Origin: J051 sp040289295
Lineage (GTDB): Bacteria > Armatimonadota > Fimbriimonadia > Fimbriimonadales > ATM1
NCBI GenBank assembly: GCA_040289295.1
Contig: PSLA01000008.1
Coordinates: 1-64,000, forward strand
Direction: 5' to 3'
DNA length: 64,000 nt
Shown: in pieces, positions 15,943 through 24,507 of the stretch
Layout: every line of letters begins with the position of its first letter
Numbering within the stretch: the stretch's first letter is position 1
Program-made: the position numbers and the translations under genes
The notes under the pieces: model-generated
The model's database searches: none
The model's input: only the letters and a program-made list of their open reading frames with translations
What the model was told of the DNA's origin: nothing

Positions 15943-16178
15943 GGCGTGAGAGGCGGGTGAGGGTTCGACGTCCCATGCCTCTGCCTCGCCGCTAGTGCGG
16001 GACCAGGCTGCTGCGTAGCCGTTGCTGCACGGGCGGGGTCGGCCCGCCCGTACCCCTTGCCGTGGGCTCAGGGAGCGCGAGCGTCCTCGCGAGCAGGGTT
16101 CGTTGAGGGCTTCATGCGCGCGCTGCTCCTTGGTCGGGCGTTGCGATGGCTCGACGGAGGCTCGCTTTCCCTGGTGTG
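15860..16178. repeat. Repeat cluster: A copies, D segment, B pair
   Basis: Family A copies run from 15860 to 15967, the first part within the EAL-HDOD coding end. The D segment 16008-16038 repeats that at 11064. A family B element with the long right side CGCGAGCAGGGTTCGTTG occupies about 16067-16110, and a degraded inverse B about 16151-16178. Between 15943 and 16213 I see no gene. Confidence 0.75.
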
Positions 16179-16213
16179 TTTTGGGCTCCCTAACATGCGG
16201 TAGGCTCAGGGCG

Positions 16214-16540
16214 CTATCCTTGTGGAATTCCGATGAGCTCGCGGAACCGTTCGGCGAACGCGCTGATCTCCGAGGCGAGCGGTTCCTCCAGGGTTGCCTT
16301 CCGCATTGTCTCCGCCATCATCGCGAGCGTCTGCCAGCAAAACGCCTTCATCTCGTCCACAGTCATCTCGGGTGTCCAAAGGTCAATCCGCAGGGCTGAC
16401 CGACCGTCGGCGTCCCACAAGGAAAGCAGAAACGCCCGGCATGTTCCGCTGTCGCCCTCTGACGCTTCCCAGCGTATGCTCGTCGGGACGCGCTTCTCGT
16501 TTAGGGCGACCTCAAGGCGAATCTCATGCGTTTCAGGCAT
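16214..16540 (-). CDS. gldC: GldC homologue (gliding-motility-associated protein family)
   Basis: The 108-residue protein lines up along its full length with what I remember of GldC: IRLEVALNEKRVPTSIRW at the start, then LSLWDADGRSALRIDLW, MTVDEMKAFCWQTL, and a helical end. GldC is a small cytoplasmic protein encoded with gldB in Bacteroidota gliding motility, but similar proteins occur without gliding machinery. No other gld gene is in this window, so a gliding role is not supported. The biochemical role of the family is unknown. Confidence 0.8.
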   Translation of the reverse strand: MPETHEIRLEVALNEKRVPTSIRWEASEGDSGTCRAFLLSLWDADGRSALRIDLWTPEMTVDEMKAFCWQTLAMMAETMRKATLEEPLASEISAFAERFRELIGIPQG

Positions 16541-16571
16541 GGCCCAAGGTTACCGCTCTCGGCTCATGCGC

Positions 16572-17171
16572 TTAACTGGGATTTATGGGGGCAGCCTTTC
16601 CAGCGGTTTTCGGCGCTGGGCGACTCAAGAACCGACTGCCTGCAAGACAGAACCTCCACGGCAGATCTGCTCCATGCGTGATCCCGATTCTCCGCCCCCT
16701 AACAACCGCTTTAGCCTGACCGGGCGCCCCGCCGAGCAGCACTCGGCGTCCGATGGCCTGGCCTGAGAAGGAGCCGTCTACTCCCAGGGCGCGGCAGACG
16801 TTGCCCGGTCCGGCGCAGAGGCGGTGCTCGGCCACCGGCCCGCGGCGGCGACGCATCACCGCGACGCCCGCGGTTGGCTCAATAGCCCTGACTAGAAGCG
16901 CTTCGCCCTGTCCCTCCTCACCGGTCACCAGGTTCAGGCACCAGTGAACTCCATACGAGCGATAAACGTAGATATGCCCACCTGACAAGAACATAGGTGC
17001 ATTCCGTTGGGTCCTCCCGCGGTACGAGTGGCTGGCTGGGTCGTTTTGCGTGTAGGCCTCGACCTCCACGATGCGCCCCGAGCATGCCCCGACGCTCAGT
17101 TCAAGGCCTAACACGAGCGGCGCCGCTTCGAGAGCATAGAGTCGAAGCACCCCGCGAATCTCGTCGTTCAT
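16572..17171 (-). CDS. mpg: 3-methyladenine DNA glycosylase (AAG/MPG family)
   Basis: This family removes alkylated and deaminated purines from DNA. The 199-residue protein has the diagnostic blocks RIVEVEAYTQNDPASHSYRG (with catalytic Glu), NAPMFLSGGHIYVYRSYG, HWCLNLVTG, EALLVRAIEP and GPGNVCRALG. The length is normal. It is a single-domain base-excision repair enzyme standing alone between repeat clusters. Confidence 0.95.
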   Translation of the reverse strand: MNDEIRGVLRLYALEAAPLVLGLELSVGACSGRIVEVEAYTQNDPASHSYRGRTQRNAPMFLSGGHIYVYRSYGVHWCLNLVTGEEGQGEALLVRAIEPTAGVAVMRRRRGPVAEHRLCAGPGNVCRALGVDGSFSGQAIGRRVLLGGAPGQAKAVVRGRRIGITHGADLPWRFCLAGSRFLSRPAPKTAGKAAPINPS

Positions 17172-17258
17172 GGTAAGCGTGCTGTTGATCCGGCGGCGTA
17201 TTGTAGCGAAACGGGACAGACTGGCGAAATTAGCGCGAGATTGCGCGCGATACCAGGC

Positions 17259-17446
17259 CCCCTCTCCCCTTGGGAGAGGGTCTGGGTGGGGAGCGATGGC
17301 TGGCCGGAGGCTCGCCCTCCCCTAAGATGGGGTAGCCTCAGGGAGCGCGAGCGTCCCCGCGAGCAGGGTTCGTTGCGGGCTTTATGCCCCTCTCCCCTTG
17401 GGAGAGGGTCGGGGTGAGGGAGCCGCGCGATGCTGCGTAACGCAGC
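17259..17446. repeat. A-B-B-A repeat cluster
   Basis: Family A at 17259-17292, inverse B at about 17301-17325, forward B at 17336-17378, and family A at 17386-17421. A small perfect hairpin GCTGCG-taa-CGCAGC follows at 17432-17446. This fills nearly all of the gap between the glycosylase and the sigma gene. The B pair is nearly identical to that at 16067-16178. Confidence 0.85.
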
Positions 17447-17467
17447 AAACCCTGAGGCGTCTCAAGC

Positions 17468-18184
17468 ATGAGACCGAAGAGGAAAACGGACCGTAACATG
17501 GACGCTGCCATACCTGTTCAGGGCCCAGCGGGCGTGGAAACGAGTGACGACTCGCTCGTTCGAGCCGCGCGTGAAGGCGACTTTGCCGCCTTCGAAACGC
17601 TCTACCAGCGCCACCGTCTGGCTATCTACCGGTTCATCTACCAGATGGTACACAAGCAGGACGACGCCGAAGACATCGCTCAGGAGGCGTTCGTTCGCGC
17701 GTTCAACAACCTACATCGGTTCCGAGAACAGGCGCGGTTCAGTACGTGGATCACTCGAATTGCAATGAATCTGTGCACCGACCGGGTGCGCATGGCGCAA
17801 CGCCGCGCATCCCTCGAGCAGAAGGAAGCCCAGGGCGCGCTGGAGTGGATGACCATGAGCGGCGTGTCGCCCAACCCAGTTGAAGAGATGGAACGAACCC
17901 GCACCGCAGCGCTGGTCAGACAGGCTGTGAGGGAACTGCCTGCCCATCATCGCACCGCGATCATCTTACGCGACTTTGAAGGCAAGGAATACGAGGAAAT
18001 CGCTGAAGTATTCGGGTGCTCTACCGGAGGCGCGAAACTGCGCGTCCTGAGGGCGCGGAGGGCGCTCAAGGCGAGACTTGCCCCGCTGCTTGGAGAAGAA
18101 CCCTCACCCTGCCCCCCTCTCCCCTTGGGAGAAAGCCGGGGTGAGGGAACCACCGGGGTGAAGGAGCCATCAGACCAAGAATGA
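17468..18184 (+). CDS. ECF-type RNA polymerase sigma factor
   Basis: Region 2 spans about residues 35-100 (ETLYQRHRLAIYRFIYQMV, DAEDIAQEAFVRAF, FSTWITRIAMN). Region 4 spans about 140-195 (LPAHHRTAIILRDFEGKEYE, EIAEVFGCSTGGAKLRVLRA). It resembles SigE/RpoE-type group ECF factors. I keep the ATG at 17468, with GAGG upstream; an ATG at 17498 is also possible. The final 37 or so residues (from LGEEPSPCPP) are encoded by a family A element. The stop overlaps the start of the anti-sigma gene. Confidence 0.92.
   Translation: MRPKRKTDRNMDAAIPVQGPAGVETSDDSLVRAAREGDFAAFETLYQRHRLAIYRFIYQMVHKQDDAEDIAQEAFVRAFNNLHRFREQARFSTWITRIAMNLCTDRVRMAQRRASLEQKEAQGALEWMTMSGVSPNPVEEMERTRTAALVRQAVRELPAHHRTAIILRDFEGKEYEEIAEVFGCSTGGAKLRVLRARRALKARLAPLLGEEPSPCPPLPLGESRGEGTTGVKEPSDQE
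18100..18148. repeat. Family A element forming the 3' end of the sigma gene
   Basis: CCCTCACCCTGCC, core CCCCTCTCCCC-tt-GGGAGAAAG, and GCCGGGGTGAGGG. It is translated as the tail of the sigma factor. Confidence 0.85.
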
Positions 18185-18867
18185 GACAACCAAGAATTGA
18201 AGAGCAGGTGGTGTTGCTGGCGTACGGCGAGCTGGACGCAGGCGAAGCCGAGGTGCTATCGCGCCGGATCGAAGCCGACCCCGCGTTGCGCGCGCTTTAC
18301 GATAAGCACTTGCGCGTGCGTGAAGCGACGCGCGCTGTGCCCCCGCCTCCGGCGCCTTCATTGAGTACGGAGCAGCTGCGTGAGCGTATCCTGAGCGGCT
18401 CCGTCCGAAAGCGCGGAGCGGGCTGGGGTTGGGCGTTCGCTGGCGCTGGTGTCTCGCTGGCTGGAGTCCTCGCCTTCTTAACGGCGAGCTTGTCGCCGGA
18501 CTTGCAAGTCGGCGGCATCTCTACGCGGAAGCCTACATTGACCGTCGCTCTGAATGACCTTCCTGCACCGCACGAGTGGGTACCCTCGTTGATTAACGAT
18601 ATTTCGAGCGGCAGGGTGAAGCCTGTCGTTGTGGACCGGCCACACGCAGCCACTGCCTACGGCGCCGGCACGGGTGTGTCAAGCAAGCGTGCCGTTGACC
18701 AGCAGCNNNNNNNNNNNNNNNNNNNNNNNNNNNNNNNNNNNNNGGGGGGGGTTGGGGTGAGGGCAGTCAGCGACGAGGATGCCACAGAGCTGACCGTCGT
18801 CGTGGTCAGCCAGAACGGCAGGGCGATGGAGCTTGAGGGAACAGACGGGGTTGCCTTCGGTGGTTAG
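18181..18867 (+). CDS. Anti-sigma factor, membrane-anchored, with gap
   Basis: It overlaps the sigma stop by four bases (ATGA). Residues 1-45 form a short helical head (EEQVVLLAYGELDAGEAEVL) of the type that masks sigma factors. No zinc-binding HxxxCxxC is seen. One membrane segment lies at about 80-103 (AFAGAGVSLAGVLAFLTASL). The outside part is interrupted by 37 unknown bases (18707-18743); the right half of a family A repeat follows directly, then the ending DEDATELTVVVVSQNG. The reading frame across the gap is nominal only. Confidence 0.75.
   Translation: MRQPRIEEQVVLLAYGELDAGEAEVLSRRIEADPALRALYDKHLRVREATRAVPPPPAPSLSTEQLRERILSGSVRKRGAGWGWAFAGAGVSLAGVLAFLTASLSPDLQVGGISTRKPTLTVALNDLPAPHEWVPSLINDISSGRVKPVVVDRPHAATAYGAGTGVSSKRAVDQQXXXXXXXXXXXXXGGVGVRAVSDEDATELTVVVVSQNGRAMELEGTDGVAFGG
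18707..18766. other. Assembly gap (37 N) followed by right half of a family A repeat
   Basis: Unknown bases span 18707-18743. What follows, GGGGTTGGGGTGAGGGC, is the right arm of family A. The left part of the repeat is presumably within the gap. The site is inside the anti-sigma coding region. Confidence 0.85.
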
Positions 18868-19813
18868 CGCTCTTGCCGTCGCACTGCTCGGAATCTCTGC
18901 GCAGCAGGGAGGTGTTGTACCGCCTCTCAGCGAGGGTCTTCTGTCGTACGTTAGCCCGCGTGTTGCCACGCTCCTTGCAGATGGCCAGCCTGTGGGGCAG
19001 ACGGTGTTCGTAGCCCCGGACGGTGCGGCGCTTACGAGCGCTGACGTTTTGCCGGTGGTTGACGGCAAGGTGTTGACGCTTCGCGCCGCGGGGGGGACGT
19101 TAGCAGCAAGATTCGAACGCGTCGACGCCGTGACGGGCCTTGCGTTGCTTCGCCCGAGCTCTCCGCTTACCGGAGTACCATATACGTTGGTGGCGCCCTC
19201 CGTGCCGCTTGGCGTAGGGCTGGCTATGTTGCCGTCAGGGCCTGCCCGTGCCTCGGTAACCCAGGTCAACGTTCCTGGAATTGTCGGCGATGCACGGACG
19301 TACATCCCTCTCACAGAGGTTTGCCTCGAAGGAACGCAGGACACGATCTCTGGGACGCCCGTGTTCGATACGCAAGGGCGGCTGATCGCGATTCTTTCTT
19401 CGTCGCTGAACGGCGCCGCCTCCGCGGAGCGCGCGGCGCCTGCAGTGGGACCTTCTCAACCCGTCGTAGCGTTCTCCGTTACTTCTCTTTCGATACGAAG
19501 GACGCTTGCAGGGATGCTCGACCCAAAGGGGGCATCTCGCCATCCGTACGTCGGTATTCGCTACGCGGAACAGGACGGGGGTCGGGTAATCATAACGGAG
19601 GTTTCCCCCGGTGGGCCGGCGGCATCTGTTGGTTTGAAGCCCGGCGAGCGCATCGTGCGCGTTGGCGTCACTTCGGTGCGGTCGGCGCTGGATGTTGCCA
19701 CTTACTTATACCTTCTCGAGCCCGGCAGTATGGCTGTTCTTACTCTTGAGCAAGCAGGGATTACCCGCACCGTGATGGTTCCCGTGGTGCCGACGCCGTC
19801 GGCAAAGCCCTGA
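18833..19813 (+). CDS. HtrA-like PDZ protein with a probably inactive protease domain
   Basis: A signal peptide (VVSALAVALLGISA) precedes a trypsin-like beta-barrel region and a C-terminal PDZ domain (about residues 225-320: YVGIRYAEQDGGRVIITEV, PAASVGLKPGERIVRVG). In HtrA/DegS the catalytic His and Asp lie in TNNHVV and DxxTDLALL. Here the matching stretches read TSADVL and DAVTGLALL, so His and Asp appear lost. The serine region reads ISGTPVFD instead of GNSGGPL. It begins at a TTG (18833) or GTG (18860) overlapping the anti-sigma end. The arrangement recalls sigmaE-RseA-DegS, but as a sensor without cutting activity. Confidence 0.8.
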   Translation: MREQTGLPSVVSALAVALLGISAQQGGVVPPLSEGLLSYVSPRVATLLADGQPVGQTVFVAPDGAALTSADVLPVVDGKVLTLRAAGGTLAARFERVDAVTGLALLRPSSPLTGVPYTLVAPSVPLGVGLAMLPSGPARASVTQVNVPGIVGDARTYIPLTEVCLEGTQDTISGTPVFDTQGRLIAILSSSLNGAASAERAAPAVGPSQPVVAFSVTSLSIRRTLAGMLDPKGASRHPYVGIRYAEQDGGRVIITEVSPGGPAASVGLKPGERIVRVGVTSVRSALDVATYLYLLEPGSMAVLTLEQAGITRTVMVPVVPTPSAKP

Positions 19814-19848
19814 GTTCGTGATGTGACAGCGCCGATAATCCCATTTGA

Positions 19849-20592
19849 ATGAGCGTCGGACTACCGTTTCAGACCGGGCAGTCGCTGCAGGTTACAATGG
19901 CTGGCGCTGAGGACATCGACGCGTTTGATGTTCAGGTGGCAGAGATTACGGATGGTGTGGTCGTCCTCCTTGGTGGCGACGATGCCGCGCATCTTTGGCC
20001 TGGCACAGACGTCATGGTGCGCCATCCAGGTGACGACGAGTCCGTCTGCTGGGGCAAGTTAGAGAAAATCCTCCGTAACGAAGGCGGCATGCACCTTCAC
20101 GTGCACGGCTTGCGGTGCGAGAGGATGGACCAGAGGCGAGCTCCACGAAAGCCAGCGAACCTGGCGGTCGTCGTGTCTCACGTTGTCGTGGAGGACGACG
20201 GTTCAAAGGAAACCCGAAGGAGCTTAGGACGCGTAGTCAATGTAAGTCGTACCGGCGTCCGTATCCGCTGCCGTGCGCCACTCACGCGCGGGACACTCGT
20301 CCACCTGCAGATCGATTTCGGAACGACCGAGCCGACGGTGGCCATCGGCCAGGTTGTGCGCGTCGTGGCGGGCTCCGAATTCGGGGGCGGCGGTTTCGAA
20401 GTCGGCATATCGTTCGCGCGAGTCCTTCAGGGAGTGGAGCAGTTGTACGTTTTCTTGGGTGATGTTAAATCCGCCAGCGACTCCGCGGAAGAGGCGGAGG
20501 AAAACGCGGAGCCCGAGGTTGTGGAGGCCGCTCCGAAAGTCAAAGACGAACACGGTGAGGAACTTGACGCCTCAGACGACACGGCGGCGTGA
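19849..20592 (+). CDS. PilZ domain protein (YcgR-like)
   Basis: PilZ domains bind cyclic di-GMP. An N-terminal beta domain (about residues 5-90) resembles the YcgR-N/PilZN type. The PilZ part starts with the basic motif RRAPRKPAN and contains NVSRTGVRI, which matches the (D/N)xSxxG signature. A low-complexity acidic tail (SAEEAEENAEPEVVEA) ends the protein. No signal peptide is present. It lies 35 bases after the HtrA-like gene and may be cotranscribed. In this window it could read signals shaped by the EAL and HD-GYP proteins. Confidence 0.85.
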   Translation: MSVGLPFQTGQSLQVTMAGAEDIDAFDVQVAEITDGVVVLLGGDDAAHLWPGTDVMVRHPGDDESVCWGKLEKILRNEGGMHLHVHGLRCERMDQRRAPRKPANLAVVVSHVVVEDDGSKETRRSLGRVVNVSRTGVRIRCRAPLTRGTLVHLQIDFGTTEPTVAIGQVVRVVAGSEFGGGGFEVGISFARVLQGVEQLYVFLGDVKSASDSAEEAEENAEPEVVEAAPKVKDEHGEELDASDDTAA

Positions 20593-20666
20593 TTCGCTGC
20601 CTGCGTTCCACACAGGGCTCTTCTCCTAAGGAATCGCGCCGCCGTCCGCTCGTGGGTCCGACTTTA

Positions 20667-20702
20667 CTCCCTCTCCCTGTAAGAGAGGGTTGGGGTGAGG
20701 GC
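20667..20702. repeat. Family A element
   Basis: Core CCCTCTCCC-tgta-agagaggg, then right arm TTGGGGTGAGGGC. It lies between two convergent genes (PilZ and mfd). Confidence 0.8.
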
Positions 20703-20727
20703 AGTACCCTGCTTCCGGCGGTCAACG

Positions 20728-23700
20728 TTACGAAATCGGTGTTACCTCCAGCTGTAGTCTCGCATCGAGATCGAGCAGAAACTTCTCGAGGGACTGGAGC
20801 GGCTCGCGTCCGTACGGCCACTCCAATCTGTCGCGCATCTGTCGAATCCCCCGTTGGTCTCGCTGAACCGCGGCGACTACAGCCGCCGGAAGCACCCGGT
20901 CGGCGCGGAACCAGGCGATGTAGCGACCCAGCCTACCCTCCACGCGCGAGACTCCCAATCGCCCGGCGAGGATACGCATCTTCATCACGCGGAGGCCGTT
21001 GACCGTAGGTGCAGGCAGGGGCCCGAATCGGTCGCGCAACTCCGCCTCAATGTCCGCTATGTGCTCCTCATCTTTGCAGAACGACATGCGGCGGTAGACC
21101 GCAAGCCGATGGCTATCGTCCGGTATGTAGGAACTCGGAATATACGCAGTAACTGGCACGTCGAACGGCGGCAATCTCGCCGCTTCGAGGCGATCCTCCT
21201 TGAGGTGGGTAAGCCTTGCCGCCGCCATGCCTCCCTCTTCATAAGCTGTCTTCAGTTGCAAAACCGCGTCGTGGATAAGCTCCATGTACAGTTCGTAACC
21301 CACGGTGTGCATAAGGCCGTGTTGCCTTGCGCCTAGCAGGTCGCCCGCGCCGCGAATCTGCAAATCCCGAAATGCGAGCGCGTAGCCGGAGCCAAGGGCG
21401 CTGAACTCCTCCAGCGCCTTAAGCCTGGCCAGCGCGCTGCCGGTGAGACGTTTGCCCTTGCGGTATGTCAGGTAGCAGTATGCCTGGCGATCGCTACGTC
21501 CGACGCGACCTCGAAGCTGATACAGTTGCCCCATACCAAGCCTGTCCGCTCCGTCCACGATAAGAGTGTTCACGTTCGGGTTATCAATGCCGTTTTCGAT
21601 GATCGTGGTGCAGACGAGCACGTCCACCTCACCGCGGTAGAACGCCATCATTACCGGCTCTAACTCGTCGGCCGTCATCTGGCCGTGCGCGATCGCGACG
21701 CGTGCGTTCGGCACCATTCTACGCACTTTCTCGGCGGCGTGCTCGATGCCTTGTACACGGTTGAACACATAGAACACCTGCCCGCCTCGTGCCAATTCGC
21801 GCAACAGAGCCTCCCGCACTGCCTCCTCGCTGTACGGCCGCAAATAGGTCCTAACCGGCAGACGACCAGGCGGTGGATCGTCTATCAGGCTCATGTCCCG
21901 AATGTGCATGAGCGCCATGTTTAACGTTCGCGGTATTGGCGTCGCGGTAAGCGTGAGAAAGTCGCAGTTGGCTCGCAGCTTCTTCAACGCCTCCTTCTGC
22001 CTCACGCCAAAGCGCTGCTCCTCGTCTACTATTACCATGCCAAGATTGGCGAACCGCACCCCTTTCTGCAGCAAGGCGTGCGTGCCGATTACGATGTCAA
22101 TGCTACCATCTTGAAGTCCTTCGAGGACGGCGCGCCGCTGGGCCTGGGTGCGGAACCGGTTGAGCAGCCCGATGCGGACAGGATAGGGGGCGAGTCGCTC
22201 GCGAAATGTCTCGTAGTGCTGGTCGGCGAGGATGGTTGTGGGACACAGCAGGGCAACCTGTTTGTCCGATTGGATTGCCTTAAACGCTGCGCGTACAGCG
22301 ACCTCGGTCTTCCCGAAGCCGACGTCTCCACACACGAGCCGATCCATTGGCGTCGGCTGATTGAGGTCTCGCTTGATCTCCTTGATGGCTTTCAGTTGGC
22401 TTGGAGTCTCGACGTAGGGAAAGGCGGCCTCCATCTCGCTCTGCCAAGGCGTGTCTGGTCCGTAGGGCGGGCGCGTCGCCTGGGTTCGCCGGGCGTACAG
22501 TTCCACCAACTCGCGAGCCAAGTGGGCCGCGCCCTCGCGCGCCGTTCGCAGCGCGCGATTCCAGCCGCCGCCTGTGATTCGATGAATTGTGGGATGCTTG
22601 TCGCTTGGGCTGAGGTACTTCTGGATGCGGTCGAGCTGGTCAGCAGGCAGCAGCAGCTGGTCGGGGTGCTTGTAGGCGATTTGCAGGAACTCCTTCTCCG
22701 CGCCTTCAACCTTGCGCCGTGTTAGGCCGCGGTACACGCCGATGCCGTACTGTATGTGCACGACGTAATCTCCCGGTCGCAGGTCGAGGATGCTCGAGAT
22801 CGGTACGCCCTCTCGGAAATGCCTCTGCGGCAGGCGAAGCCGCCCCGCGCCGAACAGCTCGATGTCTGTCAGCAGCGTAGTACGCTCACTCGGCCACACG
22901 AAGCCGCCTGCTGGGTTGCCGGTCAGAATCCGAACTGCCAGCTCCGGCGGATGCTCGAGCGACTCCGTGACGGCTACGTCCAGATTCATCAGAACCTGTT
23001 TCGCGCGGGTCGGCTGGTCGGTTGCGGCAACGACCAACGCCCCCTGGTCTCCCCAGTTCACGATCGCCTCGGCGAGTGCTTGTGCCCTGCCTCGATAAGG
23101 GGCAAGGCTCTGCGTCCCGATCACATGAGACAATGCGGCACCGAACCAACTAGGCGCAAAGTTGGAGGATGTTAGTGCAATTCGCCAGCGGACGCGCTGG
23201 GCTGCATCAAGTGAACCAAGATACTCGTGGGGTGCGAAGGGGGGCACTTCGCTGCGATGAAGTCGCGATGCAAGCGCGGCGCTGAGGTCCTCCATTGCCC
23301 GATCGGCGAAGACCTCTACCTCCATCGGATCGTCGATCACCAGCAAAGCCTCGCTCACGTAGTCCAAGATTGTGCTTCTTTGTCGAAGCGCTGGCAGATA
23401 CAGTTCCAATCGATCGAATGGTACGCCCTCTTGGAGCGACATGAGGTCGTCGGCGAGCGCCTCCGAGAGCCGCTTTCGCTCCGCCTCTGGCAGTGACGAT
23501 AAACGCTTCGTTACGTTCGCAACCGCCTCTGCGCCCTCGCGCGAGTCGATCAGCCTGCCGGGAGGTATGTGGAGAGAGTTCAGGATAGTGGTGCTCCGCT
23601 GCGTCTCGACGTCAAAGGCTCGGATGCTCTCGACCTGCTCGCCGAAGAATTCGATGCGCGCGGGCAACGGTGCCCCAAACGGAAACACATCCAGAATGCC

Positions 23701-24270
23701 TCCACGCCTGCTAAATGCTCCGGGCCTGCGCACGGGGTCCTCATGCTCGTACCCTATGCGCACGAGAGCACGGAGCAGCGACTCGACGGCATCGGCTTGA
23801 TGCGGGACTTGGGCCTGTGGCAGGGAGTTTCGTAGGTCGCTTTCAGTAGAAAGTCGGATGGTTGCCCCGGCAAACCGCTTCCTCGGCGGGCAGAGCTCCA
23901 GCGCCGCTTGGGGAACGGCAATTACGACACCTGTTCCGGACGCCAGGGCGGCGAGGGCGGCGACGCGGTCGGATAGGGTCTGAGGATCGGGCGGCATGTC
24001 GTCGTAGAGCGAGGTTTGAAAAGGGTTCAATAGGTGCAGTCGGCTCTCGGGGAATCCGAAGAGGGCGAGCCTGCCGTGCCACTGGACGGCTCGCTCGACG
24101 GTGGGGGTAATGATGAGGGCTCGGCGCTGTGCGGGCTTCAGCGAAAGGAGTAGAGAAGCGAGGAGCGGAGCCCGGCTCTCTTCACAACACTCTGCCCAGA
24201 TGTGTGCGCCGGAGAAGGTTGCGGGAGGACTGAGCGAGGGAACCCAATCCTTGACGTGTAGCGTGGGCAT
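20728..24270 (-). CDS. mfd: Transcription-repair coupling factor Mfd
   Basis: Mfd recognises RNA polymerase stalled at lesions, removes it and recruits UvrA. The 1180 residues include the UvrB-like N-terminal part, the RNA-polymerase-interacting domain (PGDYVVHIQYGIGVYRGL), and the RecG-like translocase with Walker A (GDVGFGKTEVA) and DEEQ box (IVDEEQRFG). The TATPIPRTL block and the C-terminal TRCF domain follow. The length is typical. It is flanked by family A repeats at both ends. Confidence 0.97.
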   Translation of the reverse strand: MPTLHVKDWVPSLSPPATFSGAHIWAECCEESRAPLLASLLLSLKPAQRRALIITPTVERAVQWHGRLALFGFPESRLHLLNPFQTSLYDDMPPDPQTLSDRVAALAALASGTGVVIAVPQAALELCPPRKRFAGATIRLSTESDLRNSLPQAQVPHQADAVESLLRALVRIGYEHEDPVRRPGAFSRRGGILDVFPFGAPLPARIEFFGEQVESIRAFDVETQRSTTILNSLHIPPGRLIDSREGAEAVANVTKRLSSLPEAERKRLSEALADDLMSLQEGVPFDRLELYLPALRQRSTILDYVSEALLVIDDPMEVEVFADRAMEDLSAALASRLHRSEVPPFAPHEYLGSLDAAQRVRWRIALTSSNFAPSWFGAALSHVIGTQSLAPYRGRAQALAEAIVNWGDQGALVVAATDQPTRAKQVLMNLDVAVTESLEHPPELAVRILTGNPAGGFVWPSERTTLLTDIELFGAGRLRLPQRHFREGVPISSILDLRPGDYVVHIQYGIGVYRGLTRRKVEGAEKEFLQIAYKHPDQLLLPADQLDRIQKYLSPSDKHPTIHRITGGGWNRALRTAREGAAHLARELVELYARRTQATRPPYGPDTPWQSEMEAAFPYVETPSQLKAIKEIKRDLNQPTPMDRLVCGDVGFGKTEVAVRAAFKAIQSDKQVALLCPTTILADQHYETFRERLAPYPVRIGLLNRFRTQAQRRAVLEGLQDGSIDIVIGTHALLQKGVRFANLGMVIVDEEQRFGVRQKEALKKLRANCDFLTLTATPIPRTLNMALMHIRDMSLIDDPPPGRLPVRTYLRPYSEEAVREALLRELARGGQVFYVFNRVQGIEHAAEKVRRMVPNARVAIAHGQMTADELEPVMMAFYRGEVDVLVCTTIIENGIDNPNVNTLIVDGADRLGMGQLYQLRGRVGRSDRQAYCYLTYRKGKRLTGSALARLKALEEFSALGSGYALAFRDLQIRGAGDLLGARQHGLMHTVGYELYMELIHDAVLQLKTAYEEGGMAAARLTHLKEDRLEAARLPPFDVPVTAYIPSSYIPDDSHRLAVYRRMSFCKDEEHIADIEAELRDRFGPLPAPTVNGLRVMKMRILAGRLGVSRVEGRLGRYIAWFRADRVLPAAVVAAVQRDQRGIRQMRDRLEWPYGREPLQSLEKFLLDLDARLQLEVTPIS

Positions 24271-24306
24271 CGAGCGGTGGTTTCCTTCGACTCTGTAATC
24301 ATACCT

Positions 24307-24340
24307 CCCTCACCCTCTGGGAGAGGGTTGGGGTGAGGGT
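24307..24340. repeat. Family A element upstream of mfd
   Basis: CCCTCACCCT-ctgg-GAGAGGG then TTGGGGTGAGGGT. The rest of the interval 24271-24507 shows no gene or clear promoter. Confidence 0.75.
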
Positions 24341-24507
24341 TCGTCAGGCGTGGAGTTGGATCGGTGGTGCGCGCAAGACGTAAGCAAGACGGAAAGGGCG
24401 AGGCCGCTTGGCGGCGTATGCGGCGGGAGAAAGGCTATCGGATTGCCTTGCTCCCGATACCTCATCCGGCGAGGGGTGCGCCGGCTGGGAGGCATTTTGG
24501 TGGGCGT

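Noticed and set aside
20728..24270. Many long plus-strand frames across mfd and similar shadows in other long genes
   Set aside because: They lack homology, ribosome sites and sensible composition and are explained by high GC codon use on the other strand.
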